From: Candidatus Woesearchaeota archaeon CG10_big_fil_rev_8_21_14_0_10_37_12
Lineage (GTDB): Archaea; Nanobdellota; Nanobdellia; Woesearchaeales; ARS49
DNA length: 64,000 bases
NCBI GenBank assembly: GCA_002762795.1
Contig: PCYA01000014.1
Coordinates: 1-64,000, forward strand
Direction of reading: 5' to 3'
Shown here one piece after another: positions 55,916 through 64,000 of the stretch. The position numbers and the translations under genes were made by a program. The notes under the pieces were generated by a model. That model had not been told where the DNA came from. It saw only the letters and a list, made by a program, of their open reading frames with translations, and made no database searches. The stretch's first letter is position 1. Each line of letters begins with the position of its first letter.

Positions 55916-58187
55916 GTGCTGGTTCCTCCCAGTTCAACCTATATTCTTTTGTATGTGCGTGTATTTTGGCAAATGTAAGTCCCAAATATGCAAGTTGAGC
56001 ATATTTTTTTCTTTCTTTTTTAAATTTTCTGAAAACAGGATCGTAATCTGTTGCTATATTGGTTTTTCCGTTTGTTCTTTGAATCGATCTGCGGCTTTTT
56101 CTGTACCAATTTTCCAAATCAAGCACTCCTTGTCTTTCTGAGAATTTACTAAAAAATGGTTTGAGAAGAGCATCCACAATAGTTGAAGCTGTTTCTGCAC
56201 AATGTTCTATAACTTTTTCAAGTTCTTGGCACCCAGTCTCGTATTCTATACTATCCACAACACTGCGCTGGTAGTCTCTGTAAAGTTGCTTCCAAAACCT
56301 ATCGGCATAAACAATAGTGAGTTTTGCTGCACGATACGCGCACATTAAATTAGTTAACACAAGATTTTTCTCTGAGAACAGTTCATTCTCAGAATTGCTG
56401 TTTCTTGCAAAATAATCAAATAAAGGAGGGTTGTTTATGTCCCAACCGGTGTCTTCCCATAAAAATCTTGTTTGAGGCAGCGTAACTAAATGCGCATAAT
56501 CTTCTGTTAGCGCTCCGTATCTTGCGTCTATATCAACATGAATTGCTGCATCATTAATAGCTTTAACATTTACTTTACCGTCTCGTAAAAATGCCGATTC
56601 AATATCTGCAAGTTCAAACACCACGTTTCTTCTGGCATCATATTTTGGACGTGGAAGGCGTAAACATAAATTTGCTGCTGCTGAATCACGTAAACGAACA
56701 ATATGTTCTTCTGAAACTTGTGTAAACTCAGATAGACAAGACAGCGCAGTAGTGTATGTTGCTCTTTCTGAATCATCAAATAAATCAGGAGTTAAGTTTT
56801 CAAACCTATCATGAAGCGATGCAAGTCCTGCTACATATGAGCTTGCAAGTTCGCCTGGAGAAGGCGGTTGCAAAAAAGGTCGTAAAAGTTTTGACTCTTC
56901 AGGTAAGCTTTCATCAATCTTGCTTAGCTGTTGAAACGTGAGGCAGTCGTAAAGAAATTTTTTTACAAGATCTTTTCGAAGGTGATCAAGAGGTTCATTG
57001 GGTGATTTTTCGCAGGTTTCATTGATAACTTCTAATACTTTTTCAAGAGAAGGTCCTCGGGCATCTTCCATAAGTAAGAAAGATCCAGTATGGTCTTCTC
57101 CTGTCAACGGAACAGGTCTCAAAATTTTAGCAGTTAAAAATATTGGTCTTGTTAAATGAGGCTTTTGTTCTCTCCAAGGGGATCTTTCATTGAGATATTT
57201 TGCAAAAGGTTTTATTTGTTTTCTTTTTTCATTTTTTAAACTTAATCTAATCAAAGCTCTTGCATCGCGATATCTTTGATTTCCAAGTTCAAAAGGATCA
57301 TATTTTCCTCTATCTGTTAAAAAACGCGCAATGCAATATGGAGTATCAAATCCTCCTACGTCAAGTCGAAAAACACCCCCTTCTCCTATGATTGGAAAAC
57401 CGATTGCAGTTCCCCTATATCCTTCTGCAATTCTCCTAAGAAAAGCTTTGGCAAGAGATTGTGCTTTTCGAGAAGCTCCACTTTTGTGGGATTTTATAAC
57501 TTCAGATATAAGATGTAAATCAATTGTTGTATCTGCAGTTTCTTGATCAGGAATAATTCTACTACGATCTTCATCAAGAGTGGTTTCTCTTTGTTCTCGT
57601 TTAAATTCGTTATCAACCATTTTTTCTAACTGTTTAAAATAAGGATGTTTGTTCGGTCTGTTAAGAACGCGCATTATCAGATGACGTGGTAACGCTATTA
57701 ATTGCTCATCTACCTTTTTTACTCTGCGCAGAGCATCAGTTACAGCATTATTAATAGTTGTAACTGCGTGATTTGGATCTTTAATAAGACAATAACCATC
57801 AATATTTTTTGGACCAATAAATTTATTGAGCAGGTCTTCAAGGGCTTCATCGCTCGTATGTTGTGATGTTTGTCCAATTAATTGTATTGCTCGGGGTGAA
57901 TCTCCAATAAACAAAAGTGGTAATGTTTTTACGTTCAACAAATCAGCTGTGCATGCGTCGGCATATGAAAAAACAACAAGACTATAAGGCAAGGTTTGAT
58001 CACAATTTGCCGTTTCTGCAAAATCAACTTGCGGACCTCCTGCGCACTGTATGGTATTCAAGTGTCTCTTAATATCTTCATCAGAATTAGGCCTTAAAAG
58101 AGCCAGTATCTTTGGTTGTTCTCCAGCACGCTGTATAAGTATTTCTGCTAAATCCACAATTCCCCCGAGTGAACTAAAAGTACTCAC
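55908..58187 (-). CDS. Large uncharacterized protein; receiver-like N-terminus and APH/kinase-like C-terminal region (inference)
   Basis: LMEDARGPSLEKVLEVINE, LRDSAAANLCLRL...VFELADIESAF; overlaps the HAD gene by 8 nt. Confidence 0.6.
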   Translation of the reverse strand: MSTFSSLGGIVDLAEILIQRAGEQPKILALLRPNSDEDIKRHLNTIQCAGGPQVDFAETANCDQTLPYSLVVFSYADACTADLLNVKTLPLLFIGDSPRAIQLIGQTSQHTSDEALEDLLNKFIGPKNIDGYCLIKDPNHAVTTINNAVTDALRRVKKVDEQLIALPRHLIMRVLNRPNKHPYFKQLEKMVDNEFKREQRETTLDEDRSRIIPDQETADTTIDLHLISEVIKSHKSGASRKAQSLAKAFLRRIAEGYRGTAIGFPIIGEGGVFRLDVGGFDTPYCIARFLTDRGKYDPFELGNQRYRDARALIRLSLKNEKRKQIKPFAKYLNERSPWREQKPHLTRPIFLTAKILRPVPLTGEDHTGSFLLMEDARGPSLEKVLEVINETCEKSPNEPLDHLRKDLVKKFLYDCLTFQQLSKIDESLPEESKLLRPFLQPPSPGELASSYVAGLASLHDRFENLTPDLFDDSERATYTTALSCLSEFTQVSEEHIVRLRDSAAANLCLRLPRPKYDARRNVVFELADIESAFLRDGKVNVKAINDAAIHVDIDARYGALTEDYAHLVTLPQTRFLWEDTGWDINNPPLFDYFARNSNSENELFSEKNLVLTNLMCAYRAAKLTIVYADRFWKQLYRDYQRSVVDSIEYETGCQELEKVIEHCAETASTIVDALLKPFFSKFSERQGVLDLENWYRKSRRSIQRTNGKTNIATDYDPVFRKFKKERKKYAQLAYLGLTFAKIHAHTKEYRLNWEEPARD

Positions 58188-58251
58188 ATTATATAAGCTT
58201 TACAGTGAATAAATCACAAAATTTATAAATAGTTCGAATATGTTTAAGAAT

Positions 58252-58412
58252 GTCAAGAACCACCCGTCAATAGACGGGTGGCATGAAGCGATAGCTTCAT
58301 CTTCGCTTGTAATGACCAGTGGTTCTTGAGCATGCTCAGAAATATACCAGATCACTATGGTAATAAGGACTCTGTCCATCAGTCAAATAGACTGATGGTA
58401 TATTTCTGACAT
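58252..58412 (+). repeat. Double-hairpin element copy F (161 bp)
   Basis: GTCAAGAACCACCCGTC...GTGGTTCTTGAGCATGCTCAGAAATATACC...GGTATATTTCTGACAT; identical by eye to 61366-61526. Confidence 0.95.
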
Positions 58413-58550
58413 ATTAAATATTATGAACAGTGAGAAGACTATAGAAAAGTTTGACTCGATTTTGATGGTTTTTCAAGCTTTTCTAAGAAGTGTTTAAATA
58501 ACGCAGAAGGTAAAGGTTATTCAAAGCTCTCTATAAAAAGGATAATTTAA

Positions 58551-58955
58551 ATGACAAAACATCAAGGAAAAAAACATGGATCTAAGGCAGATATAGGACA
58601 TACTGCTGCATATATTGTTGAAATACGAGTAGTTGGTGAATTGAGGAGAGCTTATGATATTGTAACTAACAGTTTTGCGGGAAGCTTAACAGCTGCTGAA
58701 CAGTTTTATTTAGGAACACCCGCATATGGCAAATCTGATGATGGTAGAGCAGTTTTAGGGTTAGCAGCTGCTGTAAGAGATATTGCAAACAGATGTGGGT
58801 TGCAATACGCTTCAGCATCTCAAGGAAAGTGTCCTTTAAGTGATCTAGTGAGCGATGTTGGTCCTGAATTAGAACGTAGAGAAGAAAGATTGCGAGCCTA
58901 TTTTGAAAGCACGTTGGCTCCTAAAGCGTATGCTGCTAAGAAAAATGTATCTTAA
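58551..58955 (+). CDS. Hypothetical protein
   Basis: 134 aa ORF MTKHQGKKHGSKADIGHTAAYIVEIRVV... Confidence 0.6.
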   Translation: MTKHQGKKHGSKADIGHTAAYIVEIRVVGELRRAYDIVTNSFAGSLTAAEQFYLGTPAYGKSDDGRAVLGLAAAVRDIANRCGLQYASASQGKCPLSDLVSDVGPELERREERLRAYFESTLAPKAYAAKKNVS

Positions 58956-59006
58956 GTAACATTTAAATATCATATTCTATTCTGAAGTTAATTAAAGAGG
59001 TGTTTT

Positions 59007-61127
59007 ATGGTTCGTCATGTTCATACTAGTATTTTTTTGATTGTTGCCATTGTTGGTGTTGCTGCTATTTTGTTTTCATCTGCGTTGTACCCTTCTCCTG
59101 TTTTGTTTGCAGTATCTTATTTGCCTGGTGAGGATGAGGTTGGTAGTGATACTGTTATTGTTAGTTTGAATGTGAATGATTTTATTAGTAGTGAACTTGA
59201 AGCTGTAGGAAGCGGACAATTCTCAGGGTTAAACAGCGGAACAATACAAACAAGAGATTCGAGAACTGAGTATACTCAATCATTACGTTTTGCACAATCA
59301 GGCGTGTTTAGTGGTGGTCAGGTTCTTTTTGGCCGTGATGAATCAAATAGAGTGAGTGATTTTTTACAGTTTGATGGTTCTGGATATGTTTTTGAGTACC
59401 GAGTTGATTTTGGTTCTGGGCTGAGAAGTAAAGTTGAAGTTGCGGGCCGTTTAGAGGATATGATTGGTGAAGAGTGGACTATGGGTGGTGCGCGATTTGC
59501 ATTAGTTGATGCGGTTGCTGACACAACAGTAAATAGAATGCGCTTGAGATTTTTTGGCGGTTTTGGAAGTGTTGATTTTGAAGATAATGATTATACAGAT
59601 GATTTGTTTCAACAAAGCGGTGTTCGTGTTAATGGTCAGACTGTTGATGCTGATGTAAAAATAAGGGCAACAGAGACGTCAAATGATAAATTAACTATTT
59701 TTTCTATTCAGTATAGGCTTTCTGCAAATGCAAAGCAAGGCGGCGATGTGCAGGTTTTGCCATTGCATTGCGTAAGGGAGTTCTTGCAGCATCCTCTTGG
59801 AATGTTGTTCCCTGATTTTGATATTTGTTACAAAGGCGCATCTGGTACTGCTCAGGCATCTTCTGGTATTTCTGGTAATTTGGTGCATGTGAAAGCGCGT
59901 GGTGATGATGAGTATGTAATGCGCGCGCAGAATTTGTATGGGCAAACGTATGAAATTCCTCTTGCGCAGCTTCCGGGAATGTACGGTAATAGAGGAAGGA
60001 ATTTTGTGTTTGTTGAGGCTGCAAATCTTGGTGCTCCAAATATTAATGTAAATGATTATTTGCTTGTAAACAGTAGGGACTGGCTTGGTGTCTCTCATGT
60101 GTTGCGTCTTGATCAAATAACAACTAATCAAGTGTATTTTGAAGATCTTGGAGGAAATCAAAGACAAGCAGTTTTTGATTCTGCAACTGGTGAAGGCGAT
60201 TTGATTATGAGTGAAGGCACATATCATTTTAGAGTAACAGGTAATCAGCTTGCAATAGATCAGAATAATGATAATACTGTGAATGGGGGCGAAGCAGCAT
60301 TCCATTTACCAGGTGGAACGTACATTGATTTTGGTCCCGGGTTTACTGTTAGTATTATAACTCCTCAGCGTTTGTTGGAAGAACAAGTAACTGACGAAGT
60401 AACCCAATTTGATATTACATTTGGAAGCAACATTGATTTGGATGTTTCGTCTCCGCAAGGAACTGTTTTTGAATTACATGGTTCAGGTAGTGGTGTTCGT
60501 GAAGGTATGACTTTGTATGGTATTCATTTCCGTTGGGATCAAGAATCTGATTCTGATGATTTGAGAATTACTGTTCCTGGTGCTCGTGCGCGTCAAGTGC
60601 GTGGTGGTGCAACTGCGCAAGTGTATCTTACTTTAGAGCGTGATCGTTGGATGACTCCTGCACAACAACAATCTCCTGCTGCAGTTTGTGGCAATAGATT
60701 AAAGGAAAATGGAGAATATTGCGATCCTCCTGGAAGTTTGTGTGCGCAGAATGAGCAGGGAGGTGTTTGTGCAGATGATTGTAAATCGTGTGCGATTACT
60801 CCTCCTGCTGTTTGTGGTAACAGGTTGTTAGAACGTGGTGAGCAATGTGAGTCACGAGGTGATTGTGCTCAAACAGAAGATTGTCAAAACTGTAATTGTG
60901 TTCCTCTACCTAAAGCAGTATGCGGAAATAACTTGCTTGATTTAGGAGAACAATGCGAAAAAGATGTTGATTGCTTGGGTGGTTTGGTTTGCAGAGGCTG
61001 CATGTGTGTTCCACAACCTAGATTGGACGTACAAACACCTACTGCTCCTGTTGCAGCACAACCTGTACAACAGCCAAATGTCATTGCAAAATTCTTTTTG
61101 TGGATTGCAGGATTGTTCGGTGCCTGA
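59007..61127 (+). CDS. Secreted protein with C-terminal Cys-rich CGNxLLxxGEQC repeats and terminal hydrophobic tail
   Basis: Three repeats (AAVCGNRLKENGEYCD, PAVCGNRLLERGEQCE, KAVCGNNLLDLGEQCE); C-term NVIAKFFLWIAGLFGA. Confidence 0.85.
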   Translation: MVRHVHTSIFLIVAIVGVAAILFSSALYPSPVLFAVSYLPGEDEVGSDTVIVSLNVNDFISSELEAVGSGQFSGLNSGTIQTRDSRTEYTQSLRFAQSGVFSGGQVLFGRDESNRVSDFLQFDGSGYVFEYRVDFGSGLRSKVEVAGRLEDMIGEEWTMGGARFALVDAVADTTVNRMRLRFFGGFGSVDFEDNDYTDDLFQQSGVRVNGQTVDADVKIRATETSNDKLTIFSIQYRLSANAKQGGDVQVLPLHCVREFLQHPLGMLFPDFDICYKGASGTAQASSGISGNLVHVKARGDDEYVMRAQNLYGQTYEIPLAQLPGMYGNRGRNFVFVEAANLGAPNINVNDYLLVNSRDWLGVSHVLRLDQITTNQVYFEDLGGNQRQAVFDSATGEGDLIMSEGTYHFRVTGNQLAIDQNNDNTVNGGEAAFHLPGGTYIDFGPGFTVSIITPQRLLEEQVTDEVTQFDITFGSNIDLDVSSPQGTVFELHGSGSGVREGMTLYGIHFRWDQESDSDDLRITVPGARARQVRGGATAQVYLTLERDRWMTPAQQQSPAAVCGNRLKENGEYCDPPGSLCAQNEQGGVCADDCKSCAITPPAVCGNRLLERGEQCESRGDCAQTEDCQNCNCVPLPKAVCGNNLLDLGEQCEKDVDCLGGLVCRGCMCVPQPRLDVQTPTAPVAAQPVQQPNVIAKFFLWIAGLFGA

Positions 61128-61215
61128 TTTTATTCTTTTTTGGGTAAGCCATCAATTTCACAGAATAATGGACTTTTTCAATTAATTATTTAAGCAATTA
61201 TAATTTACACCGGTT

Positions 61216-62096
61216 ATGCCTAAAATTGCTGTTGCCCAGATTAAAATTTTTGATGAATTGAGCAAAAATGTAAATAAGGTTATTGAGTTTATAGATAGGG
61301 CTTCCATTAAGAAAGCAGATTTGGTTTGTTTTCCTGAATCTTGTTTAGGTAACGACTTTTTGAATGTCAAGAACCACCCGTCAATAGACGGGTGGCATGA
61401 AGCGATAGCTTCATCTTCGCTTGTAATGACCAGTGGTTCTTGAGCATGCTCAGAAATATACCAGATCACTATGGTAATAAGGACTCTGTCCATCAGTCAA
61501 ATAGACTGATGGTATATTTCTGACATATTAATGGTGCTGAGATAAGAAGTATTAGGGAGAAATGTAAAGAGAGTTCTATTTACTGTATTTTTGGTGCTCA
61601 TGCGAAAGATAAGGGAAAATTTTTCAATTGTGCTTTTTTAATTGATAGGAAAGGGAGGATTCAACATATTTATAAGAAAGTGAATTTATTTTCTGGTCTT
61701 GAGTTGGAGCAGACTTGTAATGGAGAATGGAATGGGGTAATAAAAACAGATTTTGGAGATATTGGGATAATTATTTGTTGGGATTTTGCGTTTCCAGAAC
61801 ATATTAAGAAACTTTCGAAAAATGGTGCACAGATTATTTTCTGTCCTTCTTATTTGTTAAAAAGTGCAAGAATAAGTAAAGATGTTTTTAGAAGTTATCC
61901 TCTTACCAGAGCTTTTGAGAATTTGTCATATTTTGTAACTTGTGATGCTTTTGGTAGCGATGTGATTTCTGAAAGTTATATTTGTAGTCCATTAAAGGTT
62001 TTGAATAAGATCTTACATCGAGAGGGTATTATTTTTGCGGATTTGGATTTGAAGAAAATTATTCAGTTAAGAAAAAAATACAATTGTTTGAGCTAG
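61216..62096 (+). pseudogene. Nitrilase/carbon-nitrogen hydrolase family gene interrupted by a double-hairpin element
   Basis: MPKIAVAQIKIF...ADLVCFPESCLGNDFLN // INGAEIRSIREKCKESSIYCIFGAHAKDKGKFFNCAFLID...YKKVNLFSG...IIICWDFAFPEHIKKL; Glu separated from Lys/Cys. Confidence 0.88.
61366..61526 (+). repeat. Double-hairpin element copy G (161 bp) inside the nitrilase gene
   Basis: Identical by eye to copy F; removal restores the nitrilase frame (161 nt, phase 2 shift matches the downstream frame). Confidence 0.95.
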
Positions 62097-62121
62097 GCTT
62101 GTAGTTCTATTCATTTCAAGT

Positions 62122-63438
62122 TTAAACAATATTCCCATACCCTATTAATCTCCATCTCTGTCCTACATTTCTGCCAATGGTTACTTGTGATCCTTTTTCT
62201 GCGCAGACTGGTCTTTTGAGAGAACAAGTTATAATATTTTTGCTAAGGTCTTTTACTATTCCTACTGTGGCTGCTGCGTTAACGTTTAACATGAGCATTT
62301 CTGATTGTTTGATTGGTTCGACTACAAGTTTGTCTTTTGCTCCTACTACTCTTTCAAGGAGTTTTGTTTGTAATTTTAATTCTTGCCAGACTGGCGGTGA
62401 ATTTCCTGGTGTTGTTACTGTGCTTCCTACTAGTTTGTCGCTTTTGACAACGCTTGGGTCTAATTGTGTGAGTAATGCGAATGTTCCTCCAGGGGTTGCT
62501 TCTTGTACTTCTGTGTTTCCTGCCATGATTTTGGTTATTTTTGTTTTGAATGGTTTCCATACTTGTTGATTTCTTTCTTGAACAGAATATCCTGGCAGGA
62601 TTTCTATTTCTTGTCCTGTTGTGAGCTTGCCTTGTTTGAGTGATCCGCCGATCACTCCTCCGATTATTTTTTGTGGTGTTGTGCCTGGTTTGTTGACGTC
62701 GAAGCTTCTTGCTATGTACATGATTGGTTTTGCTGCCAGATTTCTTTCTGGTGTTGGAACAAGTTCTTCTATTGTTTTGATAAGCATGTCTAAATTAACT
62801 CCGTGTTTTGCGCTCATTGGGAGTATTGGTGCTTCTGTGTATGGTGTGTTTTTGAGAAAGTTTTTGATTTGTTGGTAGTTTTTCTGTGCTTCTGTTTCAT
62901 CCACAAGATCGATTTTGTTTTGTATAATTATTAGTTTTGTTATGCCTATGATTTCCAGTGCTTGAAGGTGTTCTCTTGTTTGTGGTTGAGGGCAGGTTTC
63001 GTTTGCAGATATCATTAATATTGCTCCATCCATGATGTTTGCGCCGCAGAGCATTGTTGCCATTAAGCTTTCGTGTCCTGGTGCGTCTACAAGCGATATT
63101 TTTCTGAGGAGTGTTGTTTCTTTGCCGCAAATCTCACAAATAGGTTTTACTGTGTATGTATTCTCTTCGCAAGAGCATTTGTAGAATGAGACATCTGCGT
63201 ATCCTAATCTGATAGTAATTCCACGCTTGATTTCTTCAGAATGCGTATCTGCCCATTTGCCAGATAGTGTTTGTACGAGTGTTGTTTTTCCGTGGTCTAC
63301 GTGTCCAATAATTCCTATGTTTATTTCTGGTTGTGCTGGTTGTTTTAGAGTTGTTTCTGCTACTGCTTTTTTGGTGGTTTTTCTCTTTGATGGTGTTTTT
63401 GCTTCTGTTTTTGTAGATGTTTTCTTCTTTGCAGCCAT
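62122..63438 (-). CDS. eif2g: Translation initiation factor aIF2 subunit gamma
   Basis: NIGIIGHVDHGKTTLVQTLSGKWADTHSEEIKRGITIRLGYAD; zinc knuckle CSCEENTYTVKPICEIC; VDAPGHE; NKIDL. Confidence 0.97.
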   Translation of the reverse strand: MAAKKKTSTKTEAKTPSKRKTTKKAVAETTLKQPAQPEINIGIIGHVDHGKTTLVQTLSGKWADTHSEEIKRGITIRLGYADVSFYKCSCEENTYTVKPICEICGKETTLLRKISLVDAPGHESLMATMLCGANIMDGAILMISANETCPQPQTREHLQALEIIGITKLIIIQNKIDLVDETEAQKNYQQIKNFLKNTPYTEAPILPMSAKHGVNLDMLIKTIEELVPTPERNLAAKPIMYIARSFDVNKPGTTPQKIIGGVIGGSLKQGKLTTGQEIEILPGYSVQERNQQVWKPFKTKITKIMAGNTEVQEATPGGTFALLTQLDPSVVKSDKLVGSTVTTPGNSPPVWQELKLQTKLLERVVGAKDKLVVEPIKQSEMLMLNVNAAATVGIVKDLSKNIITCSLKRPVCAEKGSQVTIGRNVGQRWRLIGYGNIV

Positions 63439-63491
63439 AATAAATAAAGAAAAAGTACCATTTATAAAACTTTGGGGATAAAATAGCTTTA

Positions 63492-63998
63492 TCAGTGAAT
63501 ATATTGCGTTATTTCTTTTATTGCATTTTTAAGGGTTTTTTGGTCTTTTGCCTCAACAACTAATCGTACTAATGGTTGCGTGTTGCTGATTCTAAAATTG
63601 AACCAAAATTTACCTGTATTAACAGATACTCCATCCACTGATTTGATAATAAATTTAGCATATCTTTTCTTTAATTTTTTTCTGACTGTTTCTCTGTCTT
63701 TAACTTTAAAATTAAGTTCTTCTGATGTTTGGTATTTGTCAAAGGGCTTGATAAGTTCGCTGATTGTTTTGTCTGTTTGAGAAAGAAGTGTAAGTATCGT
63801 GAGTGCTGCTAAGTCTCCTGAGTCTCCGTATTTGAATTTTTTGAAGTAGAAGTGTCCTGAGAGTTCTGCGCCAAGAACTGCATCGTGCTTAATCATTTCT
63901 CGTTGTACTTCTGTGTGACCTATTGGTACAGCGATTGCTTTGCCTTCCCATTTTGGAATGAATTCTTCTGCAACTCTTCCTGAGTTAACTGTGTACAA
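63492..63998 (-). CDS. Phosphomannomutase/phosphoglucomutase C-terminal part (truncated by window end)
   Basis: AVLGAELSGHFYFKKFKYGDSGDLAALTIL; RISNTQPLVRLVVEA. Confidence 0.88.
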   Translation of the reverse strand: MYTVNSGRVAEEFIPKWEGKAIAVPIGHTEVQREMIKHDAVLGAELSGHFYFKKFKYGDSGDLAALTILTLLSQTDKTISELIKPFDKYQTSEELNFKVKDRETVRKKLKKRYAKFIIKSVDGVSVNTGKFWFNFRISNTQPLVRLVVEAKDQKTLKNAIKEITQYIH

Positions 63999-64000
63999 TA

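Noticed and set aside
15208-61526. Double-hairpin elements as group I/II self-splicing introns or BHB (archaeal endonuclease) introns
   Set aside because: Too short and without recognizable group I/II core motifs; junctions do not show 3-nt bulge/4-bp helix BHB geometry. RNA-level removal is kept only as a testable alternative to insertion.
61366-61526. Translational bypassing (hop) element
   Set aside because: Take-off and landing codons do not match (AAT versus CAT here; GCT versus CAT in the RibD/DHFR-like gene), unlike matched codons in the known T4 gene 60 case.
1-64000. CRISPR array
   Set aside because: Repeats are dispersed palindromic elements of unequal length; no regularly spaced direct repeats with unique spacers and no cas genes seen.

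Overview
This is an archaeal chromosomal segment, probably from a DPANN or other reduced lineage. The lineage is inferred from eL15, aIF2-gamma, Lhr, PhoU/AbrB, TrmB and Lrp-type regulators, a small archaeal-style tRNA with an intron, and very AT-rich coding. Main contents: rpl15e; a surface-protein locus (541 aa lipoprotein-like, 2842 aa repeat-rich membrane-anchored protein, divergent proteasome-beta-like Ntn hydrolase); an SSF symporter; a grpE-x-y-dnaK-z-dnaJ operon; a RibD/DHFR-like gene; a class II-type tRNA with a putative intron; LplA; class II aldolase; an M50-like protease; two MNT/HEPN pairs and one VapBC pair; Lhr helicase; HD and HAD hydrolases; peroxiredoxin; CspA; GSDH; TPM and LemA; Dus; an AAA ATPase; two orphan periplasmic-binding proteins around a TrmB regulator; a receiver/kinase-like 759 aa protein coupled to a HAD phosphatase; a Cys-rich secreted protein; aIF2-gamma; and a truncated phosphohexomutase. 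The most striking signal is a family of short (about 95-215 bp) nested double-hairpin elements. They have termini GTCA(A)GAA...TTCTGAC(AT) and a central TGAGCATGCTCA linker. At least two copies sit inside conserved genes (nitrilase, RibD/DHFR-like), where exact removal of GTCAAG...GACAT (161 and 213 nt) restores a seamless in-frame ORF with no obvious target-site duplication. Two copies 3 kb apart are identical over 161 bp. No transposase is present in the window. They are either a PATE/REP-like non-autonomous single-strand-transposon derivative or, less likely, an RNA/translation-level intervening sequence. A second palindromic family (3 copies) hosts a nested insertion of the same type. All calls come from reading the sequence and the ORF track; no database search was run.
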